From Artocarpus heterophyllus (Eukaryota > Streptophyta > Magnoliopsida > Rosales > Moraceae), in assembly GCA_025403435.1 (NCBI GenBank), contig CM046353.1:22998714-23062713 (forward strand): a stretch of 64,000 nt of DNA. The letters are read 5' to 3'. How positions within the stretch are numbered: the first letter of the stretch is position 1; each line of letters begins with the position of its first letter. Below the pieces are notes generated by a model, which saw only the letters and a list, made by a program, of their open reading frames with translations, did not search any database and was not told the origin of the DNA. The translations under genes were made by a program, and so were the position numbers. This document shows, one piece after another, positions 50,903 to 62,717 of the stretch.

Positions 50903-52140
50903 ATTATACATATTTAATTTAGAATTATTGAATTCTGAATTAATTATTTCACACTTGAATAATTAATGTGGCACAAAAAAATATTTTTCATGACATAAAA
51001 TGTAATGTGATAAATGTTGTTATATTTAATTAAGCATTAGTTAATTAATTAATTGATAATATTTGAATAATATAATGATTTAAATATAATTTTAAAATCT
51101 ATTCTTAAATAAATATGATTTATTTTTTAAATTTTAATATATATATATATAATTTTATTGTATATTAATATATATTTATATACACGTAAACGAATACACT
51201 TCCCTATTAAATTCGTTCACGTTTTGTTTTTAAACTTTTATATTTATATATATATATATATATATATATAAACGTAAACTTTAATTAAAATAATTAAAGT
51301 ACCTTTACGTTTACGTAAAGGTATGTATATGTGTATATATATTTATATACATATATATAAAAAATTTAAAGAATCACAAAACGTAATTCAATTTTTTAAT
51401 AACTAAGAAAAAGATAAAAAAATATAATGTATATCTCTTTTCTATATATCTGATATGGTAATTATTTTAAATTTAAAATTAATTAAAAATAATTAACTAC
51501 TTAGATATAAAAAGGTAGAGATAACAGTTATCTCAAGAGAGCAATCTTTTTTCACGTAATTTTTGTAAAATACTCAAGAGAAAAATTAAGAGTTCTTTCT
51601 CTTGAAAAAAAAGTATGCTATTTTATATGTTGAGTACATAATAGATCTAAAAAAGTACAAGGTTAATTCATTCTTGCAGTTTAACGCCCACTCGTCTTTC
51701 CTATTGGTGTGAAAGGCATGACTTGTAAGATCGTGATGTCAAAGAGAAAAGCTAGATACTATGATAGGTATTTAAAAGTTTGATAAAAATTTTCAAGACT
51801 TGTTATTATTAATTTAAATTATATAATTATTTTTGATAAATAAAATTTTTTTAAAACTTTTATTTATCAACGATTCGTTTCTTTCTTGTGTTTTTATAAT
51901 TAATTCTAACAAAGCTTTACTATTCTTCTTGCTTACCTCATGCTTTTTGCCATTTACCTTACTTTTGCGTCATCTTTGGGTCTTCTGAAGTTTTAAATTG
52001 GGTTCGTTCCTATTTTCATCTTGTCTGAGAGCTAGCTGTCCCTGTGGAGTTTCTTTGCTCTACCCTCTCAGTAGGGATTCGTTAGGGAGAAGGAAAATTT
52101 GGGTTAAGTTGGGGAGATTTCCCCTGTTTGAAACGAAGAA
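50903..52140. other. AT-rich intergenic DNA with hairpins
   Basis: Long AT-rich DNA with (TA)n near 51140-51160 and 51243-51270. I see no gene. Perfect inverted repeats at 51278-51322 and 51518-51534 are reported separately. A 5' leader of the LINE remnant may begin near 52020. Confidence 0.6.
51278..51322. repeat. Two abutting perfect hairpins
   Basis: 51278-51300 has 10-bp perfect arms ACTTTAATTA and TAATTAAAGT around AAA. 51301-51322 has 10-bp arms ACCTTTACGT and ACGTAAAGGT around TT. They follow a (TA)n tract directly. The second is not pure A/T, so composition alone is a weaker explanation for it. Confidence 0.85.
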
Positions 52141-52163
52141 AGCTGAGCCTTTGATGAAGCGCT

Positions 52164-53120
52164 GTGTCTGATGATAAGGAGACTTTTTTAGCTCTTAAAT
52201 TTGTTGTTATTAGGAAGTTTATTACAAACAAAGCTCTCAGTAAGACTCATTGCAAAAACGTGCTCATTAGCATCTGGAACTTAGGACCTTCCTGGAAGAC
52301 GCAAGAATTTGCCCGAAACACCTTTGGGTTTTGGTTTCAAACTGAAGCCGACTGCAGGAAGGTTATGGACCGCTGGCCGTGGATTGTGAATGGAGTGATG
52401 CTTAACATGAAGGCCTTACCGATAAACAGACTTTGTGCGAACTCCGACTTTTAAGCTTCAGTGTTATGGGTAAGAGTCTATGCCCACCCACCCTTCTTTC
52501 TTTCAAAAGAAAATGCTCAGCGAGTGTCAGTTAAAATTGGTGAATTTCTAGAAAGGGAGAAAAACTCGAAAGCTGAGTTGATTAGGCAAGGTTTCTGCTA
52601 TTCGTGCCTCTGCTTTGATTTCCCATCCCTTGCCGGTAGGAATCTTCGTAAAGCAGAAAAATGGGCCTAGATTATGGATTCAGTTCCGATATGAAAAAAT
52701 ACCTGATTTCTGATATGTCTATGGACACGATCTTAAGAAGCGTTTGAAGGTGGTTGATATGGCATGTCTAAAGAATGGGCATGCGGTCCCTTTGTATGGC
52801 CCGTGGTTGAGATGCGATTCCCAGCTCACTTCTTGTTTTCAAGCTGCATTTGTCAAGAAAGTAGAGAAGAGAATGGTGGAAATTGGCAGAACGAGTCTGA
52901 AAGACAGAGATGGGGATCTTGTTAATGAAGGGATTCCTATGACTGAACAAAATGAAGGCTCTAAGCTGGAGTTGAGGTATGTGCAATCCACTGGGGAGGT
53001 GGAAGCAGCCCGGGAGCGTATGAATACCCCTGTTCTGCCAACACTTCGTCGAAAGGTGGATGGGTATCCACATCCCTTCCACAACAATATGTATGGTATG
53101 GTCTTGAGCTCAGAGTGATT
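52164..53120 (+). pseudogene. LINE ORF1 (DUF4283-type) remnant
   Basis: The block from 52164 reads FRWPWI-like features of plant LINE ORF1: ISIWNLGPSWKTQEFARNTF, FWFQTEADCRKVMDRWPWIV and NGVMLNMKAL. In the DUF4283 family this segment is followed by a W-V-x-V linker, seen here as LWVRVYAHPPFFLSKENAQR (52463-52520) after a stop. A broken zinc-knuckle region lies near 52680-52740, then YGPWLR near 52800. Frames are interrupted at 52454, 52670 and in the knuckle. The coding sequence stops where the copia E LTR begins, so the rest of the LINE is displaced or lost. Confidence 0.75.
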
Positions 53121-53141
53121 TTCAGTAAAGAAGAAAGAAAC

Positions 53142-53391
53142 TGATTGCAATCGAAGAAAAAAGAGTTGCGCAGAGAAACTTTCTGGGAGAGAATATTACT
53201 CTTTGAAAAAATGAAGTTCACGTGTTTCACCCTTGTACATCTTCTTTCTTATATCTGAGTATACAAAGCATTAATAAAATTACAACAGAAAAACTAACTC
53301 TCTAAACTAACTGGTACATGTCATCAATGAATCCAGATCAGCAAATATAAATAACTAAACTAACTAACAGTAAGTATAGTTATCTCTAAAA
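53142..53391 (-). repeat. Putative 3' LTR of copia element E
   Basis: The LTR limits are inferred. The inner edge lies at the polypurine tract (CTTGAGGGGGCA on the minus strand), and the outer edge is placed at TGATTGCAATCG because LINE sequence ends just before it. No partner LTR is in the window to confirm the limits. The pol stop codon (53386-53388) falls inside the inner edge. Confidence 0.55.
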
Positions 53392-56300
53392 TGCCCCCTC
53401 AAGATGAGCTGTAGATGTTTCGTACAGCCATCTTGGAAAGAAGTGAATAAAACTTGATGCTGGTAAAGGCTTTGTGAACAAATCAGCTAGCTGATGTTGA
53501 GAACGAATTGGTAAAAGCTTGATGGATCCATTAGTAACTTTGTCTCGTATAAAGTGGCAATCAATTTCAATGTGTTTGGTATGCTCATGAAATGTGGGAT
53601 TAGAAGCAATATGGATTGCAGCCTGATTATCGCAGAAGAAGAGGGTAGGGGATGAAGAAGGAACAAAAAAGTCTTGCAGAAGTTGTTTGAGCCAGATTAA
53701 CTCATTGGTTGTAACTGCTAATGCACGATACTCAGCTTCAGCTGAGGACCTAGAGACAGTAGATTGTTTCTTAGCTTTCCAAGAGACTAATGAGTCTCCT
53801 AAAAAGACACAAAACCCCGTGGTTGATTTACGAGAGTCAAGACATGACCCCCAATCTACATTAGCGAAAGCTTTGAGTTTTAAGGAAGAAGGGGCAGAAA
53901 AAAAAAAGCCTTGGCCGGGGTGTTTTTTCAAATATCGTAAGAGATGATGAACAACATGCATGTGAGGAAGGCAAGGATTGGGGACATATTGACTGAGTTT
54001 ATGAACAACATAAGATATGTCTGGCCGTGAAAGAGTGAGATACAAAAGTCGACCAATGAGTCTACGATACTGTGAGGGATCTGATAAAGGAGCACCTGCT
54101 GAAGCTGACAATTTAACATTGGGATCCATAGGTAGATTGAGAGGTTTGGAAGCTAACAAACCAGCATCTTCAAGAAGCTGGAGAGTGTAGTGCTGTTGTG
54201 AAAGCACAATCCCTTTAGCTGAGTGAGCTATTTCAAGACCAAGAAAATATTTCAACTTTCCTAAGTCTTTGATTTTAAACTGACTATGGAGAAAGGTTTT
54301 AAGAGAATTAATGACTATAATAGAAGGCCCTGTGATAATGATGTCATCAACATAGAGTAATAAAGCTACAAACTCAAAGCCAGACCCTTTAGTAAAGAGA
54401 GAGTAATCTGACTTTGATTGAACAAAACCAACGCGAAGAAGGGAAGCAGCAAACTTTGTGTTCCATTGGCGAGATGCCTGTTTTGGGCCATATATAGACT
54501 TGTGTAGTTTGCAGACGAGCTTACCATGTAAGGGAGAGGAGACATCCATATGGTTATATCCAGGGGGAAGGTCCATGTACACTTCTTCGAAGAGGTCATC
54601 ATTTAAAAACATATTTTTAACATCCATTTGTACCAGGCGCCAAGATTGATTAGCAGCTAAAGCAAGTAAGACTTTAACTGTAACTAGCTTAGCAACCGGG
54701 GAGAAAGTATCAAGAAAATCCATGCCTTCTTGTTGAGTGTACCCCTTGGCAACAAGACGGGCTTTATGTCGATCAATGGAGCCATTAGAATTGTATTTAA
54801 TTTTGTAAATCGATCGACAACCAATAGTATGTTTGCCAGAAGATAAAGGGACCACAGACCATGTATTGTTGGAATCCATGGCCTCTAGTTCAGCCTGCAT
54901 AGCAGCTTGCCATTCAGGATATTTAACAGCTTGATGGTAGAATTGGGGTTCATAATGAGAGGATACAACCAATGTGAAAGTCTTGCAAGCGTGAGAGAGG
55001 GAGTTATAAGACAGATAGTTGGAAATGGGATATTTGGAAATAGAGGGAAGAGGATCCGAAGGATGAAAGAGAAGATGGCAATGATAGTCTTGTAAGTAAG
55101 ATGGCAGTTTTGTAACACGAGAGGATTTTCTGAGGGAAAGAACAGATTGTGGGTGAGAAGATGTAGGTGGTATAGGCTGAGCAGTGGTAGAAGTGGTGCG
55201 AGGGGTGAGATATGGTGATTCAATAGTGGGGTTGGGAAGGACTAAATGAGGGAAAGGATCTATCATGGATTCCTGTGTGACAATTGTGTGAAAGGGGAAT
55301 TGATTTTCATGGAAGATAACATCCTTAGAAACAAATACCTGTTGTGACTGAAGATCAAGTAGCTTGTATCCTTTTACACCTATGGGATAGCCAAGAAACA
55401 CACATAAATGAGCTCTAGGCTGAAACTTAGTTCTGTGAGCTTGGAGTGTAGAAGCAAAGGCTAAGCAGCCAAACACTCTAAAATTAGAGTAATCAACTGT
55501 AGATTGATAAAGAGCTTCATAAGGAGTTTTGTTGTGAAGCAGTGGAGATGGGATACAATTGATTAAGTATGTAGCAGTGAGTACGCATTCATTCCAATAT
55601 TTAATTGGAATTCGTGATTGAAAATATAAGGCTCGTGCTACATTCAACAAATGCTGATGTTTTCTTTCTATGACAGAATTTTGTTGAGGTGTGTCAATGC
55701 ATGAAAACTGATGCAAAACACCTTTTTGGTTGAAAAAATCGGTGAATGCTAACTCTTTAGCATTGTCTGACCTAGATTGCTTGATTTTCTTATCAAATTG
55801 CGTTTCAATAAGATTGAAAAATTTGGGAAGTACATGACTCACATCAGACTTGTTTTTGAGTAAAAACACCCAAGTGAATCTGGTGCAGTCATCAACCAAA
55901 GTAAGGAAGTATTTATGACCAGTGTATGCTTCTACATGATATGGCCCCCAAATGTCACAATGGACTAAATCAAAAGGCAAAGAAGACATATTATTGTTTG
56001 ATACAAATGGTAAACGCCTTTGTTTGGCTTGAGGAAAAATGTAGCATGGATCTGAATGCTGTGAATTGACATGTCCAATATTCAGCTGTGATTTCAAGAG
56101 GTCCAACTGTTTGGCAGACAAGTGACCAAGTTTGCTATGCCAAGTATGATGTGAAACTAATGCTGCAACTAGAATATCTGACTTCAAGGATTGAGAATCA
56201 AGGACATATAAGTCTGTCATCTTGCTACCCTTGCCAATCATTATCTAACCGTTGATCTCCTGGATCATGAAATGATCAAGAAAGAAACTGATGGTAAGTT

Positions 56301-56664
56301 CTGATCTTGATGTAAGTGCACTGACTGAGAGTAAGTTGAATTTGAATTGAGGAACATACAGTACATCCTTGAGGATTATTTTAGAGTTCAATTCAACATC
56401 TCCACTATAATGAACAACAATACTGGTATGATTGGGTAGAATGACAGTTGACTTATCTATAGGCTTCAATGTGATAAATGCACGCTTATCACAACATATA
56501 TGCCTAGATGCACCAGAGACAATTATCCAAAACCTTGGAGAAGAAAGATTTGGATTTAAAGAAATGGAGAAACAGGTACCTGTTGGATAAGAAGTGGCTG
56601 CTGACTCTTGTTGATCCTTAGGTGTAGAGGAAACAACAAGATGATTAGACAACAGTGTCACCAA
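53386..56664 (-). pseudogene. Pol of copia element E, nearly intact with one stop
   Basis: A long frame (56241-53386, 951 codons) carries gag-pre-integrase, integrase, RT and RNase H. It has the HSKLGHLS zinc site, an integrase core of D-D-E type with TPQQNSVIERK, RT with LLYVDDIIITG near 54350, and RNase H with SRKSTTGF. Upstream in the same frame, 56664-56245 encodes the protease region, separated by a single TAG at 56242-56244. Two key residues look lost: the protease Asp is Val (WIIVSGAS), and the second Cys of the integrase CxxC is Phe (CYIF). So the frame is long but probably inactive. Confidence 0.9.
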
Positions 56665-56714
56665 CTGTTGACTTGACTGTTACTGAGGTCTTGAAAAATT
56701 CTCTAGTGTGTCCA

Positions 56715-58750
56715 TGTTGGAAAAATAGTACGCAGCGGGAATTTAAAAAATTTTATATAAGAGCATTTTCCAAAACATAAGTTTGACATGCTATATGCAT
56801 AAATTAACCAGATCTTACTAACCTTTGTATGCCGAAGAACCCTCGCAAAACGTGAAGAAAAGTAACAATATAGAAGAGCCTCAACCAACTGGTCTTCTTT
56901 GCTATTCTCTATCCACGACAGGAGTGAGTGTGGGCTCACACGTATAGCTCTTCCACTAGGTGACTCTCCTTCCAACCAATCGAGAGAACCCAAAGCAAGT
57001 GTTCGTGATTTGTGAACAAAAGCTCTCAGGGAGTTTTCAGATTCTCACTAGCAGAGTATCACTCTTAATATCTCAATTGATCTAAATAACTTATGAGACT
57101 CACACCCTACTTATAGAGGTTGGGTTTAGGGTCAGTCCTTATCAGATAAGATCTCAAAAATTCAAATCAGAATCAAATTCGAATCAATATCTGATGAAAT
57201 TTGTGCAAAAATGCGTAATTTTTTTTCCGCGCATAGGTAGGCCGATCTACCTAATAGGCAGGCCGAACTTGCCCTATCGGCAGGCTGAACTTGAGGATCA
57301 GCATGCCGAACTGCTGATAAAAAATCTCAGCAAATCTTTTATTTTCCACCTAAGATTTTATAGGATAAAGTCTCAGTTTTAATTCAAACAACCCAATAAA
57401 AAAGTTATCTAATTAAAACAACTTTATCTAGATAATCTCTAAGAAAATAAATGAATTCCCAATAATTCTAAAAGTTTATCTTGATCTAATTTATCCAAAA
57501 ATTAAATCAACCGATAAACATACAAGAATTATCTGATCCTTACAATTCAACAAGTTTATCTTGAATTAATTTTTATCACAAAATTAATTCAACCGATAAA
57601 CAGACATGAATTATTTGATTCTTTCAAATTTCAGCCAATCTAATAAATCCGACATAAGTTACCAATTATTGGAAAAGCACGCCGTATCATTATAGGATAT
57701 TGTGAGCTAGCAAAGGGGACCAAATGGACCTATATAGTTCAAGCTCCCTATAATTACGAAACCCAATATCCTAGATATACATTTCATAATTATCAACTCC
57801 AACGTTACTCCACTAAAAGCTTGAAGTTGTACTCTCGAACTACATAGAATTACAAAGCCCGTATAGCTAAGTCTCCATGGCATATCATAATGTATTGTAT
57901 CCCCATATGATAATCCATAATAGGCTTAAAGACAAGTTCTGTCTTACCTTTTCGATTATTTTTATCTTACGTTCCATTATCTCACCATCAAAAAACTTAC
58001 CATCCAAAAACGGTATACCATTCGATTACACCTATGTATCCAAATGGTTGAGCGCTCTAGTTTTTCAATTACAGGATAACGCATAGAAGAGGATATCATT
58101 ACTCCTAAAGAGGAGCTATGGATTCCATATCTATGAATAACAGGTCTACGCTATCAAGAGTCATGCCTCCAACGTACCGGCATGCATACCACTATTAAGA
58201 TGTGGGTGTCACCCTTTGGTACATCAAAAGACACAAGTCAAGACAACGGGCCCACTATTCATCTCAGGATTAAGATACAACACAAATGATTGTCTAAAGT
58301 GAATCGATTTACCGAGACAAAAATTATTAATCCAAATCAATTCACCATATGTCCCGATCCAATACATCATCACCTATGAAATGTGCTAATGTTTCTATTC
58401 ACGAAGTCCACCTCCGATGGTCAAGACAAATCATTTCCTAATTGGGATATAGACAACATAACAATCTTTACATGAATAAAGCGCCCAACTTTATTCCCTC
58501 GATTGCGAATCTTATGTTTTAAACCATCACCTTAAGAATCGTGTCTTCCGCATAATCTGTCCATCATATGCCCAATTCTTAAAGATTTAGACCGACAGTC
58601 TCAGACTTTTGTTTGCTTAACATACATTCAACAAATATGAACGTAAAGAGGACAAGATTTGGTATATAAATAATGAATAAATTCCTTATTGATAAAAATA
58701 TATCCAAAAACTTATTACATTTTTACTTCTTAGGGCATACATGTCAAGCA
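56715..58750 (-). repeat. 3' LTR of copia element C
   Basis: This LTR of 2,036 bp starts TGTTGGAAAA and ends CATGTCAAGCA in the plus reading. It is homologous to the solo LTR and the LTR of B. The polypurine tract AGTGCAAGTGGGAGAT (minus) adjoins it. Confidence 0.92.
57234..57320 (+). repeat. GC-rich 21-bp tandem module in LTR of C (4 units)
   Basis: Four units occur (TAGGTAGGCCGATCT, TAGGCAGGCCGAACT, TCGGCAGGCTGAACT, TCAGCATGCCGAACT) at 21-22 bp spacing. The solo LTR and B have three each, so the copy number varies within the family. Confidence 0.85.
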
Positions 58751-58764
58751 ATCTCCCACTTGCA

Positions 58765-61700
58765 CTAAGTGAGTAAATATGACAAATCTCGCATCCCTAT
58801 AGCTTCCACATGCCTCTCGAAGACTTTCCCAATAAGTGTCTTTGTAAATGAATTAGCTAAATTGTCCTCTGATGCGATCTTGCACACCGTGACATGCCCG
58901 CCCTCAATGAAGTCCTTTATCACACGATACTTCTGATCAATATGCTTACTCTTCTTGTGAAATCTTGGTTCCTTAGCATTGGCTACCACTGTACTGTTAT
59001 CACAGTAAAATGATACCGCCTTATTCATATCAGGAACTACCTCAAGATCCCCAAAGTACTTGCGGAGCCACACTGCTTCTTTCGAAGCATCACTAGCTGC
59101 CACATACTCGGCCTCCATCATTGAATCCAAAGTGCAATCTTGCTAAGCACTTCTCTAACTGATGGCACCGCTGCCTAGAGTAAACACAAAACCCAAAGTC
59201 GATTTCCTAGAATCCAGACAACATTGAAAATCCGAGTCAGTATATCCTAAAGGATTCAAGTCCTCACCCGAATATACAAGCATATACCCTTGAGTCCTTC
59301 TCAGGTACTTGAAAATATGCTTTATCACAACCCAATGGTTCGGTACTGGATCCACCTGAAATCGACTTACAATCCTGACTGCATAACTAATATCCGGTTG
59401 TGTGCAAAACATGGCATACATGAGACTATCCACTGCCAAAGCATAAGGCACTTTCTTCATGTATTCTCTTTCTTCATAAGACTTTGGAGAGTCTTTCTTA
59501 GAAAGAGTAATTCTAGACCTAGATGGTTGCCCATCTTTCTTGGAATCCTACATTGCAAACCTCCTTAAAATTTTATTTATGTAGCCAACCTAGGACAAAG
59601 CTATCATTTTGTTCTTCCTATCCCCAAAGATCTGGATACCTAGAACAAAATTAGCCTCACCCAAGTCCTTCATGTCAAACTGCTTGGTAAACCATAATTT
59701 GACCAATGACAATGCCCCAATGTCATTGCCAATTAGCAGAATGTTATTTACATAGAGCAGTAGAAAACTCACATTCCCATCCTTTATGTGTTTGTAAGAA
59801 CATGGTTCATCCATATTTTGTGAGAACCCATAAGTCTTGATCACTTGATCAAATCTTAAGTTCCAAGAATGAGAAGCCTGTTTAAGTCCATAAATTGACT
59901 TTAGCAGTTTACAAACCTTACCCTCTTGACCCGTGACCTTGAACCCATCTGGTTGTTTCATATAAATGGACTCATCAAGATAGCCATTCAGAAAACCCGT
60001 CTTGACATCCATCTACCAAATCTCATAGTCGAGAGCGGCAGCTATGGACAAGAGAATCTAGATATACTTAAGCATGGGTACAGGCGAAAAGGTTTCCTCA
60101 TAATCGATTCCTTCCTTTTGAGTATAACTCTTAGCTACCAATCTAGCTTTAAAGGTTTTGACCTTTCCATCCACTCCTCTTTCCCTCTTGCAGATCCACT
60201 TACACCCTATGGGTTTTACCCCTTCGGGAAGATCTACAAGCTCCAGACCTGATTAGTCTCCATAGACTTCATCTCAATGTTCATGGCCTCTGTTCAGAGT
60301 TTTGAATCAACATCCTCCATAGCTTCTGCGTAAGTATAAGGGTCCCTGTCATGTTCATTTAGTTCAGCCAAGAAGACCTCCCCATTGAACATATACCTCT
60401 AAGGTTGACGCCCGATCCTTCCACTACGCCGAAGCCCCTGAGGTTGTTGTTCAGGTTTGTTTGGTTTTCTACACTGATCGGAATGGTTTCATTCAGAACC
60501 TCTGGAGTGATCGGATCACTCCTTAACTCCTCAAGCACCACTTTGCTTTGAGGTTTAAAGTCATCTATGTAACTCTCCTCAAGGAAAGTTGCATTAGTTG
60601 AAACCATGACTTTATTTTCCTTTGGGTTATAAAAATAACCCCCTTTAGTACCTTTTGGATATCCTACAAACGCGTAAACTTCTGAACGTGCTTCCAACTT
60701 ATTCGGATCCTTAAACAGGATATGAGCCGGACATCTCCATATGCGAATATGGTTTAAGGATGTTTTCCTACCTGTCCACAACTCGTGAGGAGTTTTAGGG
60801 ACTGATTTTGAAGGCATATTGTTCAAAAGATAACATGCGGTTTGTAGTGCATATCCCCAAAAGGATAAAGGCAATGATGAATAACTCATCATGGACCTAA
60901 TCATGTCCAACAAAGTCCTAGTTCTTCTCTCCGCTGTGCCATTCTGTTGCGGAGCGCCTGGCGCAGTCAAATGGAATAAAATCTCATTCTCTAGTAAGTG
61001 TTTCAAGAACTAATCAGAAAGGTATTCCCTACCTCTATCGGATCGAAGTGGCTTTATAGGCCTACCCAATTGCTTTTCCACTTCAGCCTGAAACTCCCTA
61101 AACTTGTCAAAAGTTTTGCTTTTGTAGTGCATTACGTACACATACCCATACCTTGAGTAATCGTCAATAAAAGTGATGAAGTACTCATACCCTCCACGTG
61201 CCTGGATGTTCATCGGTCCGCAAACATCACTATGCACAAGTTCTAGAACCCCTTCGGCCCTATTGCCCTTAGACCCGAATGGTCTTTTGGTCATTTTACC
61301 CTCCAAACAAGATTCACATTGAGGTATAGATTCCACTTTTAAGTGACTTAAAGGTCCATCCCTTACCAACCTTTGAATCCTATTTAGGTTAATATGACCA
61401 AGCCGCAAATGCCAAAGATAAGTCTTATTAGAGTGAGAAGTTTTAAGTCTTTTAGAGTTATCATCATTCATCTCAGCATTAAGTAATAAGTCCATCTTAG
61501 GTTTGATAAAATATAGATTATTTTGCATCCATTAGAACTGATAAAAGATTTTTTTTTACGAATCACCACTTTATCATTAAAAGAAACCAAATAAGAGTCT
61601 TTAAATAAACAAGCTACATAAATTAAATTCCTTTTAAATTTAGGAACATAACAACAATCTTTCAAAAATAAATTCCTATAATTATCAAAATAGAGACTGG

Positions 61701-62717
61701 ACGTCTCCCACTGTTTCCACTGAGACCAAGGATCCATCACCCATCCGAAGCGTGAAGTCTTCATGCAGCAGACTTCTCGTTTCTTTGAACCCCTATAGAG
61801 AAACACAAATATGATTAGTTGCACCGGAATCTATGACCCAAATGTCACTGGATTCCTCAACTAAACAAGTTTCTAAATATAAAAGATCACACCTATCTCC
61901 TTTAGAAAGGAAGTCCTTGCAATGCTTGTTGATATGCCCGACCTTTCCACAGAAGAAGCATTTAAGCTTCTTTGGGTTTTTCTTCTTCTTCTTCTTGCTC
62001 TTGGTGCTAGCAGGAATAGAAGACTTCCCGTTCTTGGCTCATTGCTTCTTTCCATTCTCAAAGTTGGAATTGGAACCAAAAGCAGCTGCCATGTTGGCCT
62101 CACCACCCGCAGGAGACTCCTTGATCAGCAGTTCAAACTCCTGTAACTGTTTCATCAGTTTTATTAAGGTCATATCTTGTCTATTGCTTAAATTAAATGT
62201 AGCTCTAAATAGAATAAATTCCTCTGACAGAGTTTCAAAGACCATAGTCATCTTAGTTTTAGCATCGATGTCGGCTCCTATTGGTTTGAGCCTTAGCGAG
62301 GTAACCCATGACCAACATCACATACTCCTTTACAAATGTCCCCGGCCTCTGTCTACAATTTAGAAGTTTCCAAAGCGTTCCTTGCCACTTTGTTATGGCT
62401 TGGCCCCCAAACATATCTTCAAGATTATCCAAGATCTGCTTTGCAGTCTCATAATCCTAATTTTGAGCCTGCAGCACGTTATTCATGCTAGCCATAATGT
62501 AGCAGCGGACCTGATTATTAGCATCTTTCCAGCGATCATATGCTTGGAATTGCTCATTAGTTGAGTCTCCCGTAGGCTCGGGAGGATAGGGCGTTGTCAG
62601 TACATATTTCAATTTCTCAAAGGACAGGACGATATCCAGGTTTCGTTTCCAATCATTATAGTTCTCACCGGTTAATAGGTTTTTGTCAAGTATCAATGAT
62701 AAAGCGTTTTTAGACAT
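58765..62717 (-). pseudogene. Gag-Pol of copia element C, broken
   Basis: Gag begins MSKNALSLILDKNLL (62717), with NDWKRNL and a later zinc-knuckle region near 61950; the gag frame is broken near 62457 and again near 62039. Integrase blocks follow at 61528-61010 (zinc site WHLRLGHIN, core HSDVCGP, IDDYSRYGYV) and 61006-60359 ([11 protein letters not shown]). RT is 60260-59590 (DVKTGFLNGYLDES, LLLYVNNILL, where the usual Y-V-D-D is Y-V-N-N). RNase H is 59460-58765 (EAEYVAASDASKEAVWL, HIDQKYRVIKDFI). Frameshifts and stops separate the blocks, and the altered RT active site alone would inactivate it. Confidence 0.85.

Larger units (their letters stand above)
53142..56714 (-). mobile_element. Ty1-copia element E, truncated at its 5' side
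   Basis: On the minus strand it has protease, integrase, RT and RNase H and a short 3' LTR (about 53142-53391). It is cut at 56714 by the LTR of copia element C. Its gag and 5' LTR would lie beyond element C, past the window end. It inserted into the LINE remnant. It is a different family from elements B and C (short LTR). Confidence 0.85.
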
